DNA from: Clostridia bacterium
GTDB taxonomy: Bacteria > Bacillota > Clostridia > Lachnospirales > Lachnospiraceae
Direction of reading: 5' to 3'
DNA: 60,130 bases
Assembly: GCA_026000945.1 (NCBI GenBank)
Contig: BNZI01000005.1
Coordinates: forward strand, 1-60,130
Part shown: piece after piece, positions 1-7,188 of the stretch
Position numbering within the stretch: the first letter of the stretch is position 1
Layout of the letters: every line of letters starts with the position of its first letter
Notes under the pieces: model-generated
Seen by the model: the letters and a program-made list of their open reading frames with translations, nothing else
Told to the model about the DNA's origin: nothing
Database searches by the model: none
Translations under genes and position numbers: made by a program

Positions 1-653
1 AAGGTCAAAAAGTAGCAATTGTTGGACCTACTGGAGCCGGAAAAACTACAATTATTAAATTATTAATGCGTTTTTATGACATACAGCAAGGTAAAATTTT
101 GATTGATGGTCATGATATTTTGGAGTTTTCTAGAGGAGATTTGAGGAAGCTGTTTGCTACAGTTATGCAAGATACGTGGTTATTTCACGGAACAATTTGG
201 GATAATATACGCTATGGGAGCTTTGATGCGCCAAAAGAGAAGATTTTAGAAGCGGCAAAAGCTGCTCATGTTCATCATTTTGTAAAAACTTTACCTCATG
301 GTTACGAAATGGAAATTAATGAAGAGGCAAATAATATTTCTCAAGGACAAAAACAGCTGATGACTATTGCAAGAGCTTTTTTGTCTGATCCAAAAATTTT
401 AATTCTAGATGAAGCGACAAGTTCTGTAGATACTAGAACTGAAATTTTGATCCAAAAAGCAATGGAAAAACTTATGGAAGGCAGAACGAGTTTTGTTATT
501 GCTCATCGTTTATCAACAATTAGAGATGCGGATGTGATTTTAGTTTTAAAAAATGGTGATATTGTAGAACAGGGTCACCATGAAGAATTGTTAGCTAGAG
601 GCGGATTTTACAGTACTTTATATAACTCGCAATTTGAGTCAGAAGAAGAATAA
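1..653 (+). CDS. ABC transporter ATP-binding/permease protein, C-terminal part (exporter type)
   Basis: This is the nucleotide-binding half of an ABC exporter, cut by the left window edge; the reading frame is open from base 3. It shows a Walker A (GPTGAGKTT), a Q-loop (VMQDTWLF), a signature motif in the variant form NISQGQKQL, a Walker B ([12 protein letters not shown]) and the H-loop (IAHRLSTI), in normal order and spacing. The SSVDTRTE D-loop and the EQGHHEELL tail are typical of MsbA/MdlB/LmrA-like proteins that fuse a membrane domain to the ATPase. The membrane domain lies outside the window, so the substrate cannot be inferred. A rho-independent terminator follows about 190 bases downstream. 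Confidence 0.93.
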   Translation, partial: GQKVAIVGPTGAGKTTIIKLLMRFYDIQQGKILIDGHDILEFSRGDLRKLFATVMQDTWLFHGTIWDNIRYGSFDAPKEKILEAAKAAHVHHFVKTLPHGYEMEINEEANNISQGQKQLMTIARAFLSDPKILILDEATSSVDTRTEILIQKAMEKLMEGRTSFVIAHRLSTIRDADVILVLKNGDIVEQGHHEELLARGGFYSTLYNSQFESEEE

Positions 654-845
654 ATGAAGTTTTGTGTAACTGTACCTTAAACACTAGATATGTGATTGAT
701 TCAATAAGGTGAAGTCTACATCTGCGGGAAGTTTATCTTTATTTTCTCTCTTTAGCTTACTATTTTTTTGAACTATTATTGACTTTTGCGTGAAAATAAT
801 CATGTTGGAATATTGTTTGATGAAGTTCTGAAATGAATTCAATAT
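654..845. other. short intergenic stretch between the ABC gene and its terminator
   Basis: A leftward 69-codon frame at 684-893 runs through this stretch and the terminator stem. It has no ribosome binding site and no recognisable domain, so I do not call a gene here. Confidence 0.5.
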
Positions 846-876
846 AAAAAAGACTCCTGATAACAGGAGTCTTTTT
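846..876. terminator. rho-independent terminator, bidirectional
   Basis: A perfect stem AAAAAGACTCCTG / CAGGAGTCTTTTT with loop ATAA. An A-tract precedes it and a T-tract follows it, so it can work in both directions. It would end the ABC exporter transcript. Confidence 0.9.
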
Positions 877-924
877 CTAGGCTGTGTTCGCAATACTGCT
901 TAGTTTCCAGATTTTGAGTAGATT

Positions 925-1150
925 TCCCTCCTATGGTGCGTATTTCAAGGAATTCAGGCACCATAGGAGGGAATATAGATCAATAGTCTATCGTAAGTGA
1001 GATACTTAAATAGACTCTCACTTACGAAGGGTGACATAGAAATACGGGAAGTATTTCAAGGAATCTAAGGAAGACCATAGGAGGAAAAATAAAACAATAT
1101 TCTCCCATAAGTGAGGTACGAAACAGGCTCTAAACACAGACTAGCACAAA
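925..1150. repeat. dispersed repeat family 2, copy A
   Basis: This stretch holds a 15-bp perfect inverted repeat (TCCCTCCTATGGTGC at 925-939 with its complement at 958-972), a second 10-bp stem (992-1001 with 1017-1026) and a unit at about 1048-1140. That unit, running from a TTTCAAGGAATCTAAG-like start through CATAGGAG, CTCCCATAAGTGAG and ACAG..CTAAA.ACAGA.TAG, recurs at 55329-55440. It has no coding capacity. The function is unknown; a MITE or another non-autonomous element is possible. Confidence 0.7.
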
Positions 1151-1231
1151 AGCTATCCCACAATAGCACACTGCAGTAATATGAATACGCCTTAGGCTGA
1201 GTGCTGTAGTTTTCTCATGTGATAAAACTAT

Positions 1232-1575
1232 GATATAATAAGCAAAAACGTTTATTATATCATGGAAGTTTACCACGTTCCCAAGTCGCTCTAATCACCA
1301 TAGGTTCAAGAGCGACTAGGCACCTGATCGCTTCAGCTACAATCAGCAATGGAGAAAAACTCCTGCTGATTAAGCTTCAGTTGATGCACACCATTGCGTA
1401 AAGAATTTGCACACGTACGTTCGCCGCAGATCGGCGCAACCATGATTTACTTTGTAATCATGATATAATAAGCAAAAACGCTTATTATATCGTTGATGTA
1501 CACAATTTGACGAGGAAGTTCATGCGCAAAGCGCATTCAAATTGGTACGATCATGATTTACTTTGTAATCATGAT
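1232..1575 (+). repeat. dispersed hairpin repeat family 1, copy 1
   Basis: A mosaic of separate inverted repeats: a GATATAATAA...TTATTATATC stem (1232-1262), AGTCGCTCT / AGAGCGACT (1284-1317), an AATCAGCA...TGCTGATT stem (1341-1371), CATGATT...AATCATG (1441-1462), a second GATATAATAAGC stem (1462-1491), an outer AATTTGA / TCAAATT stem around ATGCGCAAAGCGCAT (1504-1543), and a final CATGATT...AATCATG stem (1553-1574). The same modules recur at several other places in the window. The last stem overlaps the tpx stop codon. Confidence 0.85.
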
Positions 1576-2069
1576 AAAATAGATAGTGCTGCTTCATAAT
1601 TTGGTTCATTTGCTATTTCTTCCACTTGCTCTGCATATAAAACTTGATTATTGCTATCTAAAACGATTACTGCACGACAAGCTAATCCTTTGATTGGAAG
1701 AGTATCTACAAGTACTCCAACATCAGTTAAAAATTCAGGATAGCGAAATGTAGAAAGCGTAGTTACATTTTTAATATCTTCTGCTGCACAAAAACGGCCA
1801 GAAGCAAAAGGTAAATCCGCGGAGATGCAAAGAACAACTGTGTTGTCTAAGGAAGAAGCCTTTTGATTGAATGTACGTACGGAAGTTGCGCATACACCAG
1901 TATCAATACTAGGAAAAATATTCAGTACTTTGCGTTTTTGTCCGAAGCTGTTTAAATCTACATCTGTTAAATCTGTTCCTGTTAGCGTAAAGTTTTGAAT
2001 TGTTTGTCCTATTTTAGGGAAGTTGCCCTTTAATTTAATGGGAGTACCCCGAAAAGTGATATTTTCCAT
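1569..2069 (-). CDS. tpx: thiol peroxidase
   Basis: A thiol-dependent peroxidase of the Tpx class of peroxiredoxins, 166 residues, which is the usual family length. It reduces hydrogen peroxide and alkyl hydroperoxides in the cytoplasm. The peroxidatic cysteine is C60 in FPSIDTGVCATSVR and the resolving cysteine is C94 in SGRFCAAEDI, both in canonical context. A good ribosome binding site (AGGAGAA) lies upstream of the ATG. The gene is monocistronic and stands between two inverted copies of the hairpin repeat. Its last codons (TCA TGA) come from the CATGATT arm of the downstream repeat, so the repeat sets the C-terminus. Confidence 0.97.
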   Translation of the reverse strand: MENITFRGTPIKLKGNFPKIGQTIQNFTLTGTDLTDVDLNSFGQKRKVLNIFPSIDTGVCATSVRTFNQKASSLDNTVVLCISADLPFASGRFCAAEDIKNVTTLSTFRYPEFLTDVGVLVDTLPIKGLACRAVIVLDSNNQVLYAEQVEEIANEPNYEAALSILS

Positions 2070-2139
2070 ATTTTCTCCTATTCTTTCATTGTTTTTATAA
2101 AAGACAGATTGTCTTCTATCTGAACAGTATTTAGTATAT

Positions 2140-2424
2140 CATGATTGCGCCAATTTGAGTGTGCTTTGCGCATAAACTAAAACTTAATCAGCAGGAGTTT
2201 TTCTCTACTGCTGATTGTAGCCCTCGCAATCAGGTGCCTAGTCGCTATTAACCTATGGTAATTAGAGCGACTAGGGACGTGGTGAACTTTCTCATCAAAT
2301 TGGTACAATCATGATTACAAAGTAAATCATGATTGTACCAATTTGAATGCGCTTTGCGTATGAATTTCCTAATCAAATGGTGTACATCAACGATATAATA
2401 AGCGCTTTTGCTTATTATATCATG
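2140..2424 (-). repeat. dispersed hairpin repeat family 1, copy 2 (inverted relative to copy 1)
   Basis: Read on the minus strand, this carries the same modules as 1232-1575: the ATATAATAAGC stem, the AATTTGA...TCAAATT outer stem, CATGATTTACTTTGTAATCATG, the AGTCGCTC stem and the AATCAGCAG...CTGCTGATT stem. Copies 1 and 2 therefore form a large inverted pair around tpx. The order of modules differs slightly between the copies, which suggests rearrangement or insertion within insertion. Confidence 0.85.
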
Positions 2425-2460
2425 TTTAGATTATTCAAGCAAATTTTCATAAAAAAAGAC

Positions 2461-2489
2461 TTGACAATTTAGAATTTATTTTATATGAT
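2461..2489 (+). promoter_or_regulatory. sigma-A promoter of the infC operon
   Basis: TTGACA (2461-2466), a 17-base spacer and TATGAT (2484-2489). This is the best promoter match seen in the window. It predicts a start near 2496 and a leader of about 320 bases before infC. Confidence 0.8.
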
Positions 2490-2495
2490 TAAAGC

Positions 2496-2804
2496 TATTG
2501 TATACCATTTAAGCAGGGCAGAGGCTCTCACCTTAGCATAGCATTTGTGACTAAGGTTGCCATCAATAGAATATACATGTAAAATGCAGACTTAGAGCTA
2601 GGAATTGAGTCCATTTACCTTGTTTTATTGATTAATGAAAGTTAGTTTAGTATAATTATGTCTAGATATAGTTATACTGGAAATTTGCTTAGGTGGGTAG
2701 TTTATCTATCGATCTTTTTTTGTGTGCTTAATCGTTTTTTTGATTTGGCTGATTATGAATCGTAATTCAAAATCAATGCTAAATCGAGTAAGATGAAATA
2801 TTAT
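2496..2804 (+). ncRNA. structured 5' leader of infC-rpmI-rplT (probable r-protein/L20-type leader)
   Basis: The leader has a closing CTATTG / CAATAG pair (about 2495-2574) around a GGC...GCC and CCTTAG / CTAAGG stem in the segment beginning GCAGGGCAGAGGCTCTCACC. A near-palindromic stem follows at about 2650-2678. GGTAG...CTATC followed by seven T at about 2695-2724 could act as a weak attenuator. In Firmicutes this operon is known to be controlled by L20 binding to its leader; assigning this RNA to that class is inference from position and structure. Confidence 0.5.
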
Positions 2805-3324
2805 GGAGGTGCAAGTTATTAGCGATTTAATCATTAACGAACAGATTAGAGACAAAGAGGTGCGTCTGATTGGTCAAGACGGTGAACAATTAGGTATGAT
2901 GCCCTCTCGGGAAGCCTTGCAAAAGGCAAGAGATGAAGGATTGGATTTAGTCAAAATCGCACCTACGGCAAAGCCACCTGTTTGTAAAATTGTGGATTAT
3001 GGAAAATATAAGTATGAATTAGCTCGAAAAGAAAAAGAGTCCAAAAAAAAGCAAAAAATCATAGAAGTGAAGGAAGTAAGACTTTCTCCTAACATTGATA
3101 CGAATGATTTGAATACAAAAATCAACATTGCTAGAAAATTTTTGGAAAAAGGTGATAAAGTAAAAGTAACTTTACGTTTTCGAGGTAGAGAATTAGCCCA
3201 TATGAATCGTTCTAGACATATATTGGAGGATTTTGCCCAAACTTTGTCTGACATCGCAGTCATTGATAAACCGCCTAAAATAGAAAGCCGCTTAATGATT
3301 ATGTTTTTAACACCAAAAAAATGA
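2803..3324 (+). CDS. infC: translation initiation factor IF-3
   Basis: IF-3 binds the 30S subunit and checks start-codon/initiator-tRNA pairing. The N-domain (IINEQIRDKEVRLIGQDGEQLG), a Lys-rich linker (ARKEKESKKKQKIIEVKEV) and the C-domain (KVKVTLRFRGRELAH) are complete. The ATG at 2803 lacks a convincing Shine-Dalgarno sequence, and its own G begins GGAGGTG (2805-2811). That site is ideally spaced for the in-frame ATT at 2818, so the true product may start with ATT-AGC-GAT and be five residues shorter. Rare start codons are a known self-regulatory feature of infC. First gene of infC-rpmI-rplT. Confidence 0.96.
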   Translation: MEVQVISDLIINEQIRDKEVRLIGQDGEQLGMMPSREALQKARDEGLDLVKIAPTAKPPVCKIVDYGKYKYELARKEKESKKKQKIIEVKEVRLSPNIDTNDLNTKINIARKFLEKGDKVKVTLRFRGRELAHMNRSRHILEDFAQTLSDIAVIDKPPKIESRLMIMFLTPKK

Positions 3325-3369
3325 TATAAATGATGTTAAGTTGAAACAGTAGAAAAGGAGGATCGTACT

Positions 3370-3567
3370 ATGCCAAAATTGAAGACGAAAAAAGCAGCGG
3401 CAAAACGCTTTAAAAAAACAGCGACAGGAAAATTAGTACGTATGAAAGCTTATAAATCTCATATTCTGACCAAGAAATCTACAAAAAGAAAAAGAAATTT
3501 GCGTAAGGATATTGTGACGGATGCAAGCAATGAAAAAGTAATGAAGAAAATATTGCCTTATCTATAA
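3370..3567 (+). CDS. rpmI: 50S ribosomal protein L35
   Basis: 65 residues, very basic, with the family start [21 protein letters not shown] and the K(S/T)xKRKRNLRK core. A strong ribosome binding site (AAAGGAGG) lies ten bases before the ATG. It sits between infC and rplT in the conserved order, with short gaps, so all three are probably co-transcribed. Confidence 0.98.
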   Translation: MPKLKTKKAAAKRFKKTATGKLVRMKAYKSHILTKKSTKRKRNLRKDIVTDASNEKVMKKILPYL

Positions 3568-3590
3568 AATAGAGTTAGGAGGAAAATCAA

Positions 3591-3953
3591 GTGGCAAGAG
3601 TAAAAGGCGGATTAAATGCTAGAAAAAAACACAACCGTATTTTAAAATTGGCAAAAGGCTATCGTGGAGCTAGATCCAAGCAATACAGAGTAGCAAAACA
3701 ATCGGTGATGAGAGCTTTAGCAAGTTCTTATCAGGGTAGAAGGTTAAGAAAAAGGGAGTTTCGCCGTCTATGGATTGTTCGTATTAATGCAGCAGCACGT
3801 TTGAATGGACTTTCTTATAGCCGTTTTATGCACGGATTAAAATTAGCCGGTATAGAACTAAATAGAAAGATTTTGGCAGACATGGCTGTTAATGATGCAA
3901 AAGGATTTGAAACTTTAGCAGAAGAAGCCAAAAAACAACTACAAGCAGCATAG
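3591..3953 (+). CDS. rplT: 50S ribosomal protein L20
   Basis: 120 residues, the usual length. It starts with GTG ([26 protein letters not shown]) behind AGGAGG. L20 binds 23S rRNA early in 50S assembly and in Firmicutes also represses its own operon through the leader RNA. The C-terminal half ([27 protein letters not shown]) is the globular RNA-binding domain used for that repression. Last gene of the infC operon; a CCCCACC...GGTGGG inverted repeat lies about 40 bases downstream without a T-tract. Confidence 0.98.
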   Translation: MARVKGGLNARKKHNRILKLAKGYRGARSKQYRVAKQSVMRALASSYQGRRLRKREFRRLWIVRINAAARLNGLSYSRFMHGLKLAGIELNRKILADMAVNDAKGFETLAEEAKKQLQAA

Positions 3954-4197
3954 TATTTCTATTTTAATAGATTTTGAGCTTAGCAAAATAATCCCCACCT
4001 TAAACGCCTATACATTGCTAGCTGGTGGGATAAATAGAACCGTAGGGCATACAGAAATAGTCCGAGTGCACGATTGCCTTAGCAATCTTGAACGATGAGT
4101 TCTCATTTTAAATGTTGTGTAAGCGATATGAAGTGATCAATAGATATCACTTTAAAGGGAGAATGTTTTTCGACTAATTGGCGATATTCCCCTCTGT

Positions 4198-4271
4198 CGG
4201 AGCGTGGCTCAGCTTGGTAGAGCGTTCGGTTAGGGACCGAGAGGTCGCAGGTTCGAATCCTGTCGCCCCGA
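4198..4271 (+). tRNA. tRNA-Pro (anticodon AGG)
   Basis: 74 bases fold as a full cloverleaf: acceptor CGGAGCG/CGCCCCG with one A-C mismatch at the fourth pair, D-stem GCTC/GAGC, anticodon stem TTCGG/CCGAG, loop TTAGGGA, variable AGGTC, T-stem GCAGG/CCTGT with loop TTCGAAT, discriminator A. The C1-G72 pair and A73 fit bacterial proline tRNAs. The anticodon, positions 34-36, is AGG, which is uncommon in bacteria, where UGG and GGG are usual. CCA is not encoded. Confidence 0.92.
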
Positions 4272-4634
4272 TTAATCAAGACGGAAATTAGTAGATTTTT
4301 TCTGTGTTTTTAAATTTTATTTGATTTTTCATATAGGGACTCTGTTGATTTTCAGAATATTTTTAGGATCTATGACAAAGATGCGTTGGGGTGCAAGCGA
4401 TTTGGATTTGGTAAGTGTCCTTATGTAAAGTAATCAGGGTAGAAAATTGGTAGGTTTTGAGAAAAACGATATACCAATTTTCTGCGTTTGGATTTACTCA
4501 AGATATTAAAACAGGCGTTTAAATTTTCTTGAAATACAGGTTTGTGTCTATAAAAATTTGCCTTTCTAACAAAAATCCACTCAAAGTCGGGGCATTTCAG
4601 TCAGTGTAAATATGTCCAGTAAAGGAAAAATAAA
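4272..4634. other. 363-base gap between tRNA-Pro and cvfB
   Basis: No gene is seen. One clear 12-bp inverted repeat, AGAAAATTGGTA (4441-4452) with TACCAATTTTCT (4472-4483), could form a hairpin but is not followed by a T-tract. The rest is A+T-rich with no recognised signal. Confidence 0.5.
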
Positions 4635-5462
4635 ATGGAATTAGGAAAAAAACAGTTCTTAACGATAATGAGAATAAAGGATGTGGGAGCTTTTTTAGGA
4701 AAAAATGAAGAAGATGTAGTTTTATTACCTAAAAAACAGATTCCTAGTCATGCAAAAGTAGGTGATGAACTAGAAGTTTTTCTTTATAAGGATTCAAGTG
4801 ATCGGATAATTGCTACGGTAAATCCGGCCAAGTTACATTTGGGAGAGTTTGCTTTACTGAAAGTAATAGAAGTAACAGCAATTGGAGCTTTTTTAGATTG
4901 GGGATTGGAAAAAGATTTATTATTACCTTTTAAAGAACAAACGAAGCGGGTAAAACAAGGAGAGTTTTGTTTGGTTACCTTATATGTGGACAAGTCAGAG
5001 CGCTTATGTGCAACGATGAAACTTTATCCTTATTTAAATACTTCGTCTCCTTATCAAAAAGATGATCGGGTGATGGGGATCGTTTATGAAATAAAACCAG
5101 AAATGGGTATTTTTATCGCAGTAGATTCACAATATTGCGGGAGAATTCCCTTAGAAGAAAATTTTGGATATTATGAAGTGGGAGATAGCGTAGAAGCTAG
5201 AGTGACGAAAGTAAAAGAAGATGGAAAATTAGATTTAAGTGCTAGAGAAAAAGCTTTTTTACAGATGGATATAGATGCACAAATAATATGGGAAAAAATT
5301 GAGCAAAATGGAGGTTTTCTTCCTTTTACAGATAAAACTTCTCCGGAAGTAATCAAGAAAGAATGTCAATTGAGCAAAAATGCTTTTAAAAGAGCTGTAG
5401 GGAAGCTATTAAAAGAAAAAAAGATTAAAATCACTGATCAAAAAATAGAAAAAATAAAATGA
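4635..5462 (+). CDS. cvfB: CvfB/YitL-like S1 RNA-binding protein
   Basis: 275 residues with the CvfB layout. The first and second S1-like barrels are at about 1-60 and 65-130 (FALLKVIEVTAIGAFLDWGLEKDLLLP), a third S1 domain at about 145-210 (VMGIVYEIKPEMGIFIAVDSQYCGRIP), and a C-terminal winged helix at about 215-275 (LSKNAFKRAVGKLLKEKKIKI). CvfB proteins bind RNA and affect virulence-factor expression in staphylococci; the role here is unknown. The gene is monocistronic, with a hairpin terminator straight after the stop codon. Confidence 0.88.
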   Translation: MELGKKQFLTIMRIKDVGAFLGKNEEDVVLLPKKQIPSHAKVGDELEVFLYKDSSDRIIATVNPAKLHLGEFALLKVIEVTAIGAFLDWGLEKDLLLPFKEQTKRVKQGEFCLVTLYVDKSERLCATMKLYPYLNTSSPYQKDDRVMGIVYEIKPEMGIFIAVDSQYCGRIPLEENFGYYEVGDSVEARVTKVKEDGKLDLSAREKAFLQMDIDAQIIWEKIEQNGGFLPFTDKTSPEVIKKECQLSKNAFKRAVGKLLKEKKIKITDQKIEKIK

Positions 5463-5495
5463 ACTTAGTTTCTAGCAGGGACTAAGTTCATTTTA
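5461..5495 (+). terminator. terminator of cvfB
   Basis: GAACTTAGT (5461-5469) pairs with ACTAAGTTC (5481-5489), followed by ATTTTAAT. It begins inside the cvfB stop codon. Confidence 0.7.
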
Positions 5496-5496
5496 A

Positions 5497-5927
5497 TGAT
5501 ATAATAAACAAAAAACGTTTATTATATCGTTGATGCACACAATTTGATTAGGAAGATAATGTGCAAAGCACATTCAAATTGGCGCGATCATGATTGACTT
5601 CGCAATCATGATATAATAAACAAAAAACGTTTATTATATCGTTGATGCACACAATTTGATTAGGAAGATAATGTGCAAAGCACATTCAAATTGGCGCGAT
5701 CATGATTGGCTTTGCAATCATGATATAATAAACAAAAAACGTTTATTATATCATGGAAGTTCACCAGGTGCCTAGTCGCTCTAATTCACCATAGGTTCAA
5801 GAGCGACTAGGCACCTGATTGCGGGGCTACAATTAGCAGTAGAGAAAAACTCCTGCTGATTAAGTTTTAGTTTATGCGCAAAGCACACTCAAATTGGTAC
5901 GATCATGATTTACTTCGTAATCATGAA
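5497..5927 (+). repeat. dispersed hairpin repeat family 1, copy 3, with a 112-bp tandem duplication
   Basis: Two nearly identical 112-bp units (5497-5608 and 5609-5720) are followed by a partial third (5721-5756). Each unit carries the GATATAATAAAC...GTTTATTATATC stem, AATTTGA/TCAAATT around ATGTGCAAAGCACAT, and CATGATTG...CAATCATG. After the tandem block come the AGTCGCTCT...AGAGCGACT stem and an AATTAGCAG...CTGCTGATT stem, as in copy 1. The units differ at only a few positions, so the duplication is recent. Confidence 0.9.
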
Positions 5928-5937
5928 TAGATAAGTT

Positions 5938-6360
5938 TTACTGCTTGCGGTTATTGATATTATGACTGCGTATAGCTAATACCATACTTTTTACAAAAGA
6001 AAGGCAAGCAATGCACTCACTTTCATTACAAGTTTCAATAAAATGAAGTAATTCTGATTTAAACGGGGGGAGAGGATTCTCGAAATTTTTGTAAGTAATG
6101 GATATATCCCGTTTTCCATTATAAATATAATCAAAGGTCAAACCAAAATACTTACAAATTTTACCAGCTATTTTTCTAGTCAGGCTTCTCTTGCCTCTTT
6201 CGATCTCACCTAAATAGTTTGGTGTGATTCCTAAAGCGACACTAAGTTGTTCCTGTGTCATGTGGAATAGTTTACGTTCATTACGAATGCGTCGTCCTAC
6301 TGCTTCATCTTTTTGTGTCGTATCTTGATTCATACTTTTATAACCTTTCTGTTTTTTCAT
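5938..6360 (-). CDS. Xre-family helix-turn-helix regulator
   Basis: 140 residues. The N-terminal HTH_3 domain, about residues 22-80 (AVGRRIRNERKLFHMTQEQLSVALGITPNYLGEIERGKRSL), is classic Cro/CI type. The C-terminal part is short and unassigned (ECIACLSFVKSMVLAIRS). The first ATG has no ribosome binding site; the in-frame ATG at 6333 follows AAAGG at 12 bases and may be the true start. Target genes are unknown. A perfect GTATACTAA...TTAGTATAC inverted repeat at 6446-6479 lies about 90 bases upstream and could be its operator (inference). Confidence 0.88.
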   Translation of the reverse strand: MKKQKGYKSMNQDTTQKDEAVGRRIRNERKLFHMTQEQLSVALGITPNYLGEIERGKRSLTRKIAGKICKYFGLTFDYIYNGKRDISITYKNFENPLPPFKSELLHFIETCNESECIACLSFVKSMVLAIRSHNINNRKQ

Positions 6361-6445
6361 ATTTTGTCTGTATGGTAAATTATTTTAATTTAACCAGAAA
6401 AAATTGATTCCAATTTTATGGAAAAAGTACAGATCTCTGTCAATC

Positions 6446-6479
6446 GTATACTAAGTAAAATATGTAAAGATTAGTATAC
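6446..6479. promoter_or_regulatory. possible operator: perfect 9-bp inverted repeat
   Basis: GTATACTAA (6446-6454) and TTAGTATAC (6471-6479), separated by 16 bases, lie upstream of the leftward Xre gene. A related GTATAC-N-GTATAC motif sits in the pflB promoter spacer (49192-49204). Confidence 0.4.
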
Positions 6480-6625
6480 AAGTCTGTACCCAAATAAACG
6501 GAATGCAGAAGATAACATTCCATTGCTTAGAAAAAGATGACTACCAGTAATTATTTTTTACAAGTAGAATTTTTCAATTTTTTTATCAACAAGGATATTT
6601 TCAGTATTAAGTAGTAGCCCTAATA

Positions 6626-6662
6626 ATTAGCAGATTTTCGACTCTTGCTAATCTGTTTTTTT
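6626..6662 (+). terminator. rho-independent terminator with no gene upstream of it
   Basis: Two mutually exclusive stems are possible: ATTAGCA/TGCTAAT (6626-6652), or CAGATT/AATCTG abutting a run of eight T. No gene on this strand lies upstream until cvfB, whose own terminator is 1.1 kb away. It may end a small RNA or act in the msmK leader. Confidence 0.65.
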
Positions 6663-6890
6663 CATTTTATATATTTTATAGAAAAAGAAAAAAGAGGAGG
6701 AAGTACCCATAGAGAGTGTATAAAGAAAGAGTTGTAGGTGTTTAACGAAGGCTAATTTAACATTAAATGTTTTGTTGATAAAAAAGCGAAGCAGTGACAG
6801 AGATGATATACTTATTAAAATAATATACTAAAAAAAAGCAAGAAATACAAGAAAAATTTATTAAGGATTAAGTTGTTAATTGAAAAACTC

Positions 6891-6920
6891 TTGTCGAATG
6901 AAGTTTGATTTGTATATAAT
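6891..6920 (+). promoter_or_regulatory. promoter upstream of msmK
   Basis: TTGTCG (6891-6896), an 18-base spacer and TATAAT (6915-6920). A second TATATAA lies 21 bases downstream as part of a direct repeat. Transcription from here gives a leader of about 260 bases. Confidence 0.55.
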
Positions 6921-7065
6921 GAAGTTTAATTTGTATATAAAATTTCCAGATAAAAGCGATTTTGTATTTAAAAAATGAATTTTTCTTTTTCTTGTGCAAT
7001 TCTTACAAAGTTTTTTTTTGCATTTTAGTAATTTAGTAAATGGAAGTTTCTTATTAAATGGTGTA

Positions 7066-7105
7066 TGATAGAAAAAACGTCTACTATATCGTTTGTTGAT
7101 TTTTT
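7066..7105 (+). repeat. decayed fragment of hairpin repeat family 1
   Basis: TGATAGAAAAAACGTCTACTATATCGTTTGTTGAT matches the ATATAATAAAC-AAAAAACG-TTTATTATATCGTTGATG module of the family with several substitutions. Confidence 0.55.
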
Positions 7106-7188
7106 ACAGTAGCGGTTTTTTATTCTTAATACGTTTTGAAGGTTGTTAATCAGAGCTATGTTAATAAGTAAATTTTGGGAGGGATGAT

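Larger units (their letters stand above)
6361..7188. other. 828-base divergent gap between the Xre gene and msmK
   Basis: It contains an operator-like inverted repeat (6446-6479), an orphan rho-independent terminator (6626-6662), a promoter with a 21-base direct repeat (TGAAGTTTGATTTGTATATAA and a near-copy, 6899-6940), and a decayed remnant of hairpin repeat family 1 (7066-7105). No convincing coding frame was seen. Confidence 0.6.

Noticed and set aside
684..893. A leftward 69-codon open frame after the ABC gene
   Set aside because: It runs through a perfect terminator stem, has no ribosome binding site and shows no domain.
1232..5927. Regular hairpin repeats as a CRISPR array
   Set aside because: Units are long, palindromic and without unique spacers of constant length, and no cas genes are present.
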